Shown here: one piece after another, positions 26,203 through 34,287 of the stretch | How the letters are laid out: the number at the start of each line of letters is the position of its first letter | Numbering within the stretch: position 1 is the first letter of the stretch | DNA from: Mesorhizobium sp. WSM4311 | Lineage (GTDB): Bacteria; Pseudomonadota; Alphaproteobacteria; Rhizobiales; Rhizobiaceae | Assembly: GCF_002295115.1 (NCBI RefSeq) | Contig: NZ_NSFV01000001.1 | Span: 558,001-622,000 of the forward strand | Reading direction: 5' to 3' | DNA length: 64,000 nucleotides | The notes under the pieces: model-generated | Databases searched by the model: none | What the model was told of the DNA's origin: nothing | What the model saw: only the letters and a program-made list of their open reading frames with translations | Made by a program: the position numbers and the translations under genes

Positions 26203-26322
26203 GCCCCAACTCCAGATTCCAGGTTTCATGCTGGCTGGCCCGGGGCTTGCTGGCATTTTTCATCGCGTCCGGCGTCTTAAATGTTGACTCGTTTACTCCG
26301 GTATTGCACTGACTAATAAACA

Positions 26323-26337
26323 TGATTATTCAAGTCA
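26323..26337. promoter_or_regulatory. IRO-box-like site (TGA-N9-TCA), probable RirA operator
   Basis: TGATTATTCAAGTCA matches the TGA-N9-TCA form of the rhizobial iron-responsive operator bound by RirA. It lies between divergent hmuR and hmuP and overlaps a TTGACT -35-like hexamer read on the minus strand toward hmuR. A partly overlapping inverted repeat AATAA-N6-TTATT spans 26315-26330. Such short motifs also occur by chance; the position is the main support. Confidence 0.45.
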
Positions 26338-26402
26338 AGAAATGAATCGGCAATTTCGCAACGCCTAGCCAGATGCCCGGCACAGGAAAGGGATCGACCC
26401 AG

Positions 26403-26609
26403 ATGAACACGCACAATCCCAACGATTTTCGCTATCGCGTCCGCCGTTCCGATGATGCCTCCGCCCGCTTCGATCGGATCCCGTTGGCGGTGCGAACGCT
26501 CTCCAGCAACACGCTGTTCCAGGGCGAGCACGAGATCGGCATCGAGCATCATGGCGCGCTCTACCGGCTGAAGATCACCCGGCAGGGCAAGCTCATTCTC
26601 AACAAGTAA
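26403..26609 (+). CDS. hmuP: Hemin uptake protein HemP/HmuP
   Basis: This 68-residue basic protein ends with the HemP-family pattern SSNTLFQGEHEIGIEHHG...YRLKITRQGKLILNK. In Bradyrhizobium HmuP is a co-activator of hmuR transcription acting with Irr, and HemP in other groups has the same role. The start at 26403 removes ten upstream codons that lack family similarity. It is divergent from hmuR and upstream of hmuSTUV, an arrangement that fits regulation of both sides. Confidence 0.88.
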   Translation: MNTHNPNDFRYRVRRSDDASARFDRIPLAVRTLSSNTLFQGEHEIGIEHHGALYRLKITRQGKLILNK

Positions 26610-26613
26610 GGCA

Positions 26614-26713
26614 AGAGCGGTTCACCGTTTCGCGGAAACGCCGAACCACTCTATCTCTTTGTAACGCAATTCCGGACGGAAAACCGTTTCACACTTTTCC
26701 TGGAATTGCTCTA
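26614..26713. repeat. RIME-like intergenic palindromic element
   Basis: It has two adjacent palindromes: AGAGCGGTTC/GAACCACTCT around GTTTC-GAAAC, and GCAATTCC/GGAATTGC around CGGAAAACCG. It is closely related to the copies at 40244-40343 and 62806-62930. It fills the gap between hmuP and hmuS, so it is transcribed if these are one operon and could separate their expression. Confidence 0.85.
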
Positions 26714-26730
26714 GGCAGCAGGGACGAGAC

Positions 26731-27792
26731 ATGGACCAGCGCGTAAAACCCGCCCCGCACGAAATCCGGCGGGCACGGACAGAAAACCCGAAAACGCGCG
26801 AGCGTGACCTGGCCGCCCAACTCGGCATTTCGGAAGCCGAGTTGGTCGCCGCGCATTGCGGCGACGGCGTCGTTCGCATCGAACCGCGCGTCAACGACCT
26901 CTTGACCGGTCTCGAGGCGGTCGGCGAGGTGATGGCGCTGACCCGCAACGAAAGCGCCGTGCACGAAAAGATCGGCGTCTATGACAAGGTCGTCACCGGC
27001 AACCACAATGCCATGGTGCTTGGCGAGAACATCGACCTGCGCATCTTCCCGAAGGTCTGGGCGCATGGCTTTGCCGTCGAGAAGCGCGACGGCGACGAGA
27101 TCCGCCGCAGCCTGCAGTTCTTCGATGCAGCGGGCGAGGCGGTGCACAAGGTGCATCTGCGGCCGGCCTCCAGCCTCTATGCCTACCAGAAGCTGGTCGC
27201 CTCGCTGGAATCGCCCAACCAGGAACCGACGGTCGATATTTCAGGGCCAATCTCCGACGATCGGAGCGAGGCCGGGGCAACCAGCGCCAACCCCAACGAT
27301 CTGCGCGACCGCTGGAGCCGGCTGACCGACGTGCATCAGTTCTTCGGCATGCTGAAAACGCTCAAGCTCAGCCGCCGTCAGGCGGTGCGCATGGTCGGAA
27401 CGGACTATGCCTGGCTGCTCGACAATGACGCGGTCCGCGCCATGTTTCATCACGCCGCCGAAGGCGAGATGCCGATCATGTGCTTCGTCGGCAACCGCGG
27501 CTGCATCCAGATCCATTCCGGACCGGTCAAGGCGATCAAGCCGATGGGACCGTGGATCAACGTTCTCGACGAGACCTTCCACCTGCACCTGCGCACCGAC
27601 CACATCCATGAAGTCTGGGCGGTGCGCAAGCCGACCACGGATGGCCATGTCACCTCGCTCGAGGTCTTTGGCGCTGACGGCGAGATGATCATCCAATTCT
27701 TCGGCAAGCGCCATGAAGGCGAAAGCGAGCGCGACGATTGGCGATTCCTGGCCGAGAACCTGCCGCGTATCCCGAGCCCGACGGCAGCGTGA
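26731..27792 (+). CDS. hmuS: Hemin-degrading factor/haem chaperone HmuS
   Basis: The 353-residue protein is the HmuS/HemS type with two tandem homologous halves. The first has NHNAMVLGENIDLRIFPKVW, the second NRGCIQIHSGPVKAIKPMG followed by FHLHLRTDHIHEVWAVRKPT. It binds cytoplasmic haem and hands it over for breakdown. The ATG at 26731 starts the conserved N-terminus. It is followed by hmuT after 11 bp. Confidence 0.92.
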   Translation: MDQRVKPAPHEIRRARTENPKTRERDLAAQLGISEAELVAAHCGDGVVRIEPRVNDLLTGLEAVGEVMALTRNESAVHEKIGVYDKVVTGNHNAMVLGENIDLRIFPKVWAHGFAVEKRDGDEIRRSLQFFDAAGEAVHKVHLRPASSLYAYQKLVASLESPNQEPTVDISGPISDDRSEAGATSANPNDLRDRWSRLTDVHQFFGMLKTLKLSRRQAVRMVGTDYAWLLDNDAVRAMFHHAAEGEMPIMCFVGNRGCIQIHSGPVKAIKPMGPWINVLDETFHLHLRTDHIHEVWAVRKPTTDGHVTSLEVFGADGEMIIQFFGKRHEGESERDDWRFLAENLPRIPSPTAA

Positions 27793-27803
27793 GGAACAGT
27801 GTG

Positions 27804-28706
27804 ATGCGGTTTTTCCCGAACCTGCCGGCCATGCGCCTATCGATGCTTGCGCCGATCGTCGGCCTTTCTCTTGCCGCGCTGCAGCCGGCCGGCGCCGCCG
27901 AGGGCGTCCAGGTCTTCTCCGATCCGTCGAAGATCGCCGCCATAGGCGGTTCGATCACCGAAATCGTCTATGCGCTTGGCGAGGAGAAACGCCTGGTGGC
28001 ACGCGATTCCACCAGCAATTATCCGAAAGCGGCGCTTGCCTTGCCCGATGTCGGTTATATGCGCGCCCTGTCGCCGGAAGGCGTATTGTCGGTCAATCCG
28101 ACCGGCATCCTGGCGCTGCACGGCAGCGGCCCCAGGGAGGCCGTCGACGTGCTGAAGAAAACCAGCATTCCCTTCATCGAGGTGCCTGAGCACTACAGCC
28201 ACGACGGCATCCTCGAGAAGGTCCGCATCGTTGGCAAGGCGCTTGGCGTTGATGCCAAGGCCGAGGTGCTGGCCAAGGAACTTGATGCCAAACTGACATC
28301 AGCCGAAAAACAGACGGCCTCGATCAAGGAGCGCAAGCGCATCCTGTTCGTGCTGTCGATACAGGGCGGCAAGATCCTGGCCGCCGGCGCCGAGACCGCG
28401 GCCGAGGGCATGGTCAAGCTGGCGGGCGGGGTCAACGCCGTCGACGGTTTCTCCGGCTACAAGCAGATGTCCGACGAGGCAATCATCACCGCCAGGCCTG
28501 ACGTGATCCTGATGATGAGCAATGCCGGGCCACCGGTGTCGGACGACGAATTGTTCGGCAACCCGTCGATCGCCTCGACGCCGGCCGGAACCGCGCGCAA
28601 GCTGATCCGCATCGATGGCGGCTATCTGCTCGGCTTCGGGCCGCGCACCGCCGACGCCATTCACGACCTCGCCGTCTCGCTCTATGGCGCGCAGGTCACG
28701 GACTGA
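27804..28706 (+). CDS. hmuT: Haem ABC transporter periplasmic binding protein HmuT
   Basis: About 300 residues: a signal peptide ending near LQPAGAAEG, then a class III (TroA/FepB-like) binding fold with IAAIGGSITEIVYALGEEKR and the KLIRIDGGYLLGFGPRT end block. It carries haem to HmuUV. GAGGAA seven bases upstream supports the ATG at 27804; a GTG one codon earlier is equally near. It sits in the hmuSTUV operon with short gaps. Confidence 0.92.
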   Translation: MRFFPNLPAMRLSMLAPIVGLSLAALQPAGAAEGVQVFSDPSKIAAIGGSITEIVYALGEEKRLVARDSTSNYPKAALALPDVGYMRALSPEGVLSVNPTGILALHGSGPREAVDVLKKTSIPFIEVPEHYSHDGILEKVRIVGKALGVDAKAEVLAKELDAKLTSAEKQTASIKERKRILFVLSIQGGKILAAGAETAAEGMVKLAGGVNAVDGFSGYKQMSDEAIITARPDVILMMSNAGPPVSDDELFGNPSIASTPAGTARKLIRIDGGYLLGFGPRTADAIHDLAVSLYGAQVTD

Positions 28707-28717
28707 GCGGGCGGATC

Positions 28718-29821
28718 ATGGTCGATCAATCGATCGCCGGCCCGGTGAAGGTGATGGCGAATGCATCCGAGGGCGACCGCTCGGGCCGCGCCCGCATCGT
28801 CATCCTGTTGCTGTGCCTAGGGCTCGCGGCCGCCATGCTTTTGTCGCTCACGTCAGGGGCATCGGATGCTTCGGCTGTCAGCGTCCTCAAGGAATGGCTG
28901 CTTGGGGCCATTCCGAGCGACGTGGCGCTGAGCGCCCGTGACAGCCTGATCATCTACGACATCCGTTTGCCGCGCATCATCCTCGGCATGCTGGTCGGCG
29001 CGGCGCTCGCGGTCTCGGGCGCCGTCATGCAGGGGCTGTTCCGCAATCCGCTGGCCGACCCCGGCCTGATCGGCGTTTCCGCCGGCTCCAGCCTCGGCGC
29101 CGTGGCCATCATCGTGCTTGGCACCACGGTGCTGGCGCCGTTGACCACCTTGCTCGGCACGCTTGCGCTGCCGCTGGCGGCCTTCTTCGGTGGCCTTGCC
29201 TCGACCCTGGTGCTTTATCAGGTCGCGACGCGACGTGGCCAAACCTCGGTCGCCACCATGCTGCTCGCCGGCATCGCGCTGGCAGCCCTTGCCATGGCGC
29301 TGACCGGTATTCTCATCTTCATGGCCGACGATCGCCAACTGCGCGACCTGACGTTCTGGTCACTCGGATCGCTTGGTGGCGCGACATGGGCGAAGATCGG
29401 TTCCGTCGGACCGATCATCATACTGGCGCTGGCGGCGATGCCTTTCCTGGCGCGCGGCCTCAACGCGCTGGCGCTGGGCGAGGCGACCGCCGGCCATCTC
29501 GGCTTACCGGTGCAGCGGCTGAAATACACAGCGATCATCGGCGTGTCGGCTGCGGTCGGTGCCTCCGTCGCGGTCAGCGGCGGCATCGGCTTCGTCGGCA
29601 TCGTCGTGCCGCATCTGCTGCGCCTGCTGATCGGTCCGGACAACCGCTATCTCTTGCCGGCGTCGGCGCTGCTTGGCGCCTCGCTGCTGCTGTTGGCCGA
29701 TGCCGTTGCGCGCACCATTGTGGCGCCAGCCGAATTGCCGATCGGCATCGTCACCGCGATCGCGGGCGCGCCGTTCTTCCTGTGGATCCTGCTGCGCAAG
29801 CGCGGCGTGATCGATCTGTGA
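28718..29821 (+). CDS. hmuU: Haem ABC transporter permease HmuU
   Basis: This 367-residue FecCD-family permease has about nine to ten membrane helices. It has the family motifs RLPRIILGMLVGAALAVSGA and QGLFRNPLADPGLIGVSAG and the GIGFVGIVVPHLLRLLIGPD coupling loop. It pairs with HmuV to move haem through the inner membrane. Its start is 11 bp after the hmuT stop. Confidence 0.93.
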   Translation: MVDQSIAGPVKVMANASEGDRSGRARIVILLLCLGLAAAMLLSLTSGASDASAVSVLKEWLLGAIPSDVALSARDSLIIYDIRLPRIILGMLVGAALAVSGAVMQGLFRNPLADPGLIGVSAGSSLGAVAIIVLGTTVLAPLTTLLGTLALPLAAFFGGLASTLVLYQVATRRGQTSVATMLLAGIALAALAMALTGILIFMADDRQLRDLTFWSLGSLGGATWAKIGSVGPIIILALAAMPFLARGLNALALGEATAGHLGLPVQRLKYTAIIGVSAAVGASVAVSGGIGFVGIVVPHLLRLLIGPDNRYLLPASALLGASLLLLADAVARTIVAPAELPIGIVTAIAGAPFFLWILLRKRGVIDL

Positions 29822-29860
29822 GACGTGAGTTCGGCGAGACCTGGGACCTGTGAGGCTTTG

Positions 29861-30652
29861 ATGATCGAGGCAAGGGATGTTTCCGTTGATATCGCCGGCA
29901 AGCGCATAATCCGTGGTGTCGATTTCGACACGCGGCCTGGCGAAATAGCGGCGATCGTCGGCCCCAACGGTTCGGGCAAGACGACCTTCCTGAAGGCGTT
30001 GTCGGGCGAACTCGCCTATACCGGGCACGTCGCCCTCAACGGCCGAAATCTTTCGTCGATGAAGCCGGCCGAGAGTGCGGTGCATCGTGCGGTGCTGCCG
30101 CAGGCGACGACGCTGTCCTTCCCGTTCACGGTGCGCGAGGTGGTCAAGCTCGGCCTCGTCGGCGGGCGCTCGGGTGCCTTGCCGGGCGAGGATGCGCGGC
30201 TGCCGGAGCGGGCGCTGGCGCGTGTCGACCTCGACGGTTTTGGCGGGCGTTTCTATCAGGCGCTTTCGGGCGGCGAGCAGCAGCGCGTCCAGCTGGCGCG
30301 CGTGCTGTGCCAGGTCTGGGCGCCGGTGCTCGACGGCAAGCCGCGCTATCTCTTTCTCGACGAGCCGGTTTCCAGCCTCGACATCAAGCATCAGCTGATC
30401 ATCATGGACATCGCCCGCGACTTCGCCAGAAGGGGCGGCGGCGTGGTCGCCATTCTGCACGACCTCAATCTGACGGCCATGTATGCCGACCGGATCTTCG
30501 TCATGCATCGTGGTCGGCTCGTGGCCACCGGTTCGCCACACGATGTGCTGAGTGATGATCTGATCGAAAAAGTATTCGATTGCCGGCTCAGGGTCGGCGT
30601 GCTGCCGGCCGGCAATATGCCGTTCGTGTTGCCGCAATCCGCGGTCTATTGA
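29861..30652 (+). CDS. hmuV: Haem ABC transporter ATP-binding protein HmuV
   Basis: The 263-residue ATPase has Walker A GPNGSGKTT, signature LSGGEQQRVQLARVL, Walker B RYLFLDEPVSSLD and the H-loop ILHDLN. It ends the import operon. GAGG six bases upstream fixes the start at 29861, about 40 bp after hmuU. It converges with rirA. Confidence 0.93.
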   Translation: MIEARDVSVDIAGKRIIRGVDFDTRPGEIAAIVGPNGSGKTTFLKALSGELAYTGHVALNGRNLSSMKPAESAVHRAVLPQATTLSFPFTVREVVKLGLVGGRSGALPGEDARLPERALARVDLDGFGGRFYQALSGGEQQRVQLARVLCQVWAPVLDGKPRYLFLDEPVSSLDIKHQLIIMDIARDFARRGGGVVAILHDLNLTAMYADRIFVMHRGRLVATGSPHDVLSDDLIEKVFDCRLRVGVLPAGNMPFVLPQSAVY

Positions 30653-30783
30653 TATTCAGGTGAGGCCGGCCTTCGAATGGCGGTTTCCTGCGCATTTCTG
30701 TGGTGACGCGCCAATTGTCGAAGTCAGCGCTGCCCCTCATTGCCCTGCCGGGCATTTCTCCCCGTTGGACAGGAGAAAGAAGC

Positions 30784-31245
30784 TCACGCGGCCGGGGCGC
30801 GGCGCTCCAGCATGTCGATGCCGAGCAGGTTGCGCACATTCGGCCTTGCCGCCACCATGTCGGCGATGGTGTAGCGGGCGAGCACGGCGAAGAAGGCGTT
30901 GAGGGCCTCGCGCAGCGCTGAATTCAGCGCGCAGCTGTCGACCAGCGGGCATTCGGCGGCATCGTTCTCAAAGCATTCGGCCATGGCGAAGCTTTCCTCG
31001 GTCACGCGCACGACGTCGAAGAGGCTGATCGCCTCGGCGGCGCGGCCAAGCCGGACGCCGCCATTCCTGCCGCGCACCGTCTCGACCAGTCCGTTCTCGA
31101 CCAGCGGCTGCAGGATCTTGAACAGGAACAGTTCCGACACCGAATAGGCGGTCGCGATTTCGGGAATGCGGCTCAACCGGTCATTGTTGGCGGCGCAATA
31201 CATCAGGATGCGCATGGCATAATTGGTCTGGCGTGTAAGCCGCAT
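30784..31245 (-). CDS. rirA: Rhizobial iron regulator RirA (Rrf2 family)
   Basis: The 153-residue Rrf2 protein has an N-terminal winged helix (MRLTRQTNYAMRILMYCAAN) and the three iron-sulphur ligands Cys91, Cys99 and Cys105 (AECFENDAAECPLVDSCA) in the RirA spacing. With its cluster it represses iron uptake genes when iron is plentiful. It ends 131 bp past hmuV on the opposite strand, next to a main target set. Confidence 0.92.
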   Translation of the reverse strand: MRLTRQTNYAMRILMYCAANNDRLSRIPEIATAYSVSELFLFKILQPLVENGLVETVRGRNGGVRLGRAAEAISLFDVVRVTEESFAMAECFENDAAECPLVDSCALNSALREALNAFFAVLARYTIADMVAARPNVRNLLGIDMLERRAPAA

Positions 31246-31566
31246 TTCGTCCTCACTAGGCGCCGGCGCGGTTCAACCACGCCTGATTCCTGAACTTCGC
31301 CGCCGCGGTTCTGATCCCGGAGTTTCGGATTCGCCGCGCTGGCCTTGACCCGAATATGGCCTATACCTTGGAACAATTCCAGACTAGCCGGGCATCATAG
31401 ATGAATATTCTCGTCAACTTTATGTGCGCAGCCCGACAAAACGAGGGGAAAACCGGCCGCTACGGGCATTCCGGCTGATGAAACCCTAGATAGGGCCGAG
31501 ATCGACAAGAGGTCGACCAGAGATCGACAAGAGGTCGACCAGAGATCGACGAGGAGCAGTTCATCC
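31246..31566. other. Divergent upstream region of rirA and the DUF445 gene
   Basis: No gene is seen. It holds the promoters of both divergent genes and, at 31499-31556, the 22-bp tandem repeat just before the DUF445 start. Confidence 0.5.
31499..31556. repeat. 22-bp tandem repeat, about 2.6 copies
   Basis: The unit AGATCGACAAGAGGTCGACC plus AG repeats at 31499, 31521 and (partial) 31543. Each unit holds a GGTCGACC palindrome. It ends about ten bases before the DUF445 start codon, within the leader. Confidence 0.8.
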
Positions 31567-32862
31567 ATGTCCCAATCGGCTTCGTCCCTGGCGCCTGTCC
31601 GTTTCGATACTGACGCGACCGCCAAGCTCTCGGCGTTGCGTCGCACCAAATTCATCGCCACGGCCGCGCTGGCGCTTTGCGTGCTGGTGTTCGCCTTGGC
31701 CAAGTCGTTCGAGAGCTCCCATCCATGGCTGGGGTTTGTCGCAGCCTTCGCCGAGGCGGCGACCATTGGCGGCCTTGCCGACTGGTACGCGGTGGTGGCG
31801 CTGTTCAGGCGGCCGCTCGGATTGCCGATCCCGCACACCGCCATCATCCCGGAAAACCAGAACCGCATCGCCGACAATCTCGGCCGCTTCATCGAGGCCA
31901 ATTTCCTGGCGCCGGAACCGGTGCGGGAAAAGCTTGCCGAGGTCGATTTTGCGGCACTCGTCGCCGACTGGCTGACCAATGCCGAACGCGCCGCCGGCCT
32001 GTCGCGCTTCGTCGTGCGGCTGGTGCCGCAGACACTTGCCGCCGTCGAGCAGTCCGGTCTGCGCGGCTTCGTCACCAGCCGCATGCTCGAGCAGATCGAA
32101 AAAGTGCCGCTGGCGCCGCTGGCGGCGGAACTGCTGTCGGCGCTGACCGACGACCGCCGTCATCAAAAGCTGTTCGACGAGTTCATCAAGGTGGTCGGGC
32201 GCTTCCTCAACGACGAACAGGCCCTGGCGACGATGCGCGAGAAGATCCGCGAGGAGCTGCCGTCGCTGTTCAACCTGTTCCGCGCCGACGCCTATCTCCT
32301 GAAGAAGATCGTCGCCTCGGCGGGCTCCTTGCTTGACGAGGTGCGGGCCGATCCCGACCACCCGATGCGCGCCGAGTTCGATCGTTTCGCGCAAGGCTTC
32401 GTCGAACGGCTGCGGACGTCCAAGCAATATGCAAAGCGTGCCGAGAAGATGAAGCACGATTTCCTCGCCCGACCCGAAGTCAGGGCGCTGGCCGGTGACA
32501 TGTGGGAGAGCCTCAGCCTGTTCATCGAGCAGGATGCCAAGGCGCCGAATTCGGTGATCCGCGTGCATCTCGCCAACATGTTCGTCGAGGTCGGCCGCCA
32601 TCTCGCCGGCGATGCGCAGATCCGGGCCGATATGAACCAGGGGTTCGTCGTGGCGCTGGCCTCCTTCGTCGAAAGCCAGAAGAGCGGCGTGTCGAAATTC
32701 ATCGCCGATCAGGTCAAGCGCTGGGACCTGGCGCAATTGACGCGGCTGATCGAGATGAACATTGGTCGGGACCTGCAATATATCCGCTTCAATGGCATGA
32801 TCATCGGCGGGCTGGCGGGTATCGTGCTCTATACGATCGAGCTGCTGCTCCCGGTCAATTGA
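31567..32862 (+). CDS. DUF445 family inner-membrane protein
   Basis: The 431-residue protein has an N-terminal membrane region (TAALALCVLVFALAKSFE, then AAFAEAATIGGLADWYAVVA) and the FRRPLGLPIPHTAIIPENQN block of DUF445/YjiN-type proteins. A long helical cytoplasmic or periplasmic part follows, with a C-terminal hydrophobic helix (MIIGGLAGIVLYTIELLLP). The function is not established. It stands alone, ~100 bp before the phasin gene. Confidence 0.85.
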   Translation: MSQSASSLAPVRFDTDATAKLSALRRTKFIATAALALCVLVFALAKSFESSHPWLGFVAAFAEAATIGGLADWYAVVALFRRPLGLPIPHTAIIPENQNRIADNLGRFIEANFLAPEPVREKLAEVDFAALVADWLTNAERAAGLSRFVVRLVPQTLAAVEQSGLRGFVTSRMLEQIEKVPLAPLAAELLSALTDDRRHQKLFDEFIKVVGRFLNDEQALATMREKIREELPSLFNLFRADAYLLKKIVASAGSLLDEVRADPDHPMRAEFDRFAQGFVERLRTSKQYAKRAEKMKHDFLARPEVRALAGDMWESLSLFIEQDAKAPNSVIRVHLANMFVEVGRHLAGDAQIRADMNQGFVVALASFVESQKSGVSKFIADQVKRWDLAQLTRLIEMNIGRDLQYIRFNGMIIGGLAGIVLYTIELLLPVN

Positions 32863-32965
32863 TGCGCATCGATCGTCGGGCCCGTCTTCGAAATGGACAG
32901 GCTGCAGCCGAGTGCTATGCTCCCTGCGAGGGCACCCGCATCCGCGGCAAAGGGGAGAAGACAGC

Positions 32966-33394
32966 ATGGCCAAGCTACCGCAATCCGATTCCTTCATGGA
33001 TATGTTCGGCAGGTTCGGCCGCGACCTGAAGGTGCCCAATGTCGATGTCGAGGCGATCCTTGCCCATCACCGCAAGAATCTCGAAGCCTTGGAGAAATCG
33101 GCGCGAGCCGGCGCCGATGGCGCGACCTCGCTGTTGTCGAGGCAGCGCGAAATGCTGCAGGACACGCTGCGCGAAATTGCCGACATGGCGCAGAGCTACC
33201 GGGCGCCGGGCAACCCGCAGGACCTGATGGCCAAGCAGACGGAGTTCGCCAGGAAATCCTTCGAGGCCGCGCTCAAGAATGCCGGTGAAGTGGCTGAACT
33301 GGCTCGCAAATCCGGAACCGAATCGATCGAAATCCTGCGCGCGCGCATCAAGGAGGCGATGGAGGAAATCCGCGCCGGCTACGGGCAGAAATAG
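32966..33394 (+). CDS. Phasin family protein
   Basis: The 142-residue, all-helical protein has the phasin pattern NVEAILAHHRKN-like start (VDVEAILAHHRKNLEALEKS) and amphipathic repeats rich in Ala, Glu and Arg. Phasins coat polyhydroxyalkanoate granules. GGGAG upstream of 32966 supports the start. No PHA synthase is nearby. Confidence 0.82.
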   Translation: MAKLPQSDSFMDMFGRFGRDLKVPNVDVEAILAHHRKNLEALEKSARAGADGATSLLSRQREMLQDTLREIADMAQSYRAPGNPQDLMAKQTEFARKSFEAALKNAGEVAELARKSGTESIEILRARIKEAMEEIRAGYGQK

Positions 33395-33652
33395 GCTCCC
33401 GCGGCCTGTCGTTTCGTCTTCGGCGGGACATGCCGGTTTGCAATTTCGCGACCCTGCGCATAGTTGCATCCGCGCCACGTTATTGGCGTCGGCGCCGCTG
33501 GAAGGTCCGAAAATCCGAATTCGGCCTGCCACTGCGCGGCAAGGCATGGCACGGTTCAGCCGGAATTCGACGGAACCGATTCACAAGGGGTGAATTGACA
33601 GGAGCCATCCGTTCGTGGTCCGGAGGCACGGCAAGCGATCGGGAAAGCAGGA

Positions 33653-34150
33653 ATGAACGAAGTACGGCCTAAAACGCCGCCGACCTATGAGCAGCTGAGA
33701 ACGATGTCCGGGCAGGAACTCGGCGTCTCGGAATGGACCACGGTCGATCAGGACCGTATCAACCAGTTCGCCGAATGCACCGGCGACCACCAATGGATCC
33801 ATGTCGACCCTGAGCGCGCGCGGCGGCAAAGCCCGTTCCGCACCACGATCGCGCATGGCTATCTGACATTGTCGATCATCGGCGCGTTGGCGCTCGGCAT
33901 GGGCATAGTGCCGGAAAACACCCAGGCCGCCTTCAACTATGGCTTCGACAAGGTGCGTTTCCTGGCGCCGGTCAGGGTCGGCGCCCGCATCAGGCTGCGC
34001 ACCGTCCTGCTTTCCATGGAAGACAGGGGGCCCGGCCAGTATCTGATGAAGGCAGCCAACACCGTCGAGATCGAAGGCGAGGAAAAGCCGGCGCTGACGG
34101 CGGAAACGCTGGTCATGCTCTACGAACGCCGCAAACGGGCAGGGGCCTGA
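33653..34150 (+). CDS. MaoC-like (R)-hydratase family dehydratase
   Basis: The 165-residue hot-dog-fold protein has the hydratase dyad region FAECTGDHQWIHVD followed by SPFRTTIAHGYLTLS, typical of MaoC/NodN-type enoyl hydratases. It probably hydrates enoyl-CoA to (R)-3-hydroxyacyl-CoA; the exact substrate is unknown. AGGA just upstream supports the ATG at 33653. The phasin upstream makes a link to PHA metabolism possible but unproven. Confidence 0.85.
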   Translation: MNEVRPKTPPTYEQLRTMSGQELGVSEWTTVDQDRINQFAECTGDHQWIHVDPERARRQSPFRTTIAHGYLTLSIIGALALGMGIVPENTQAAFNYGFDKVRFLAPVRVGARIRLRTVLLSMEDRGPGQYLMKAANTVEIEGEEKPALTAETLVMLYERRKRAGA

Positions 34151-34287
34151 GCGTTCGCCCAAGCCCGCCGCTGGTTCCCATACCGCTGCCCCAAATTGAC
34201 GTTGCAGGCATCCGCCTGCGCGCCGTTCAGTAGCAGCCCGGAATCGGCCCGGCAACCTTAGGCAGTACCGGCGAACGTCCAAATGGA

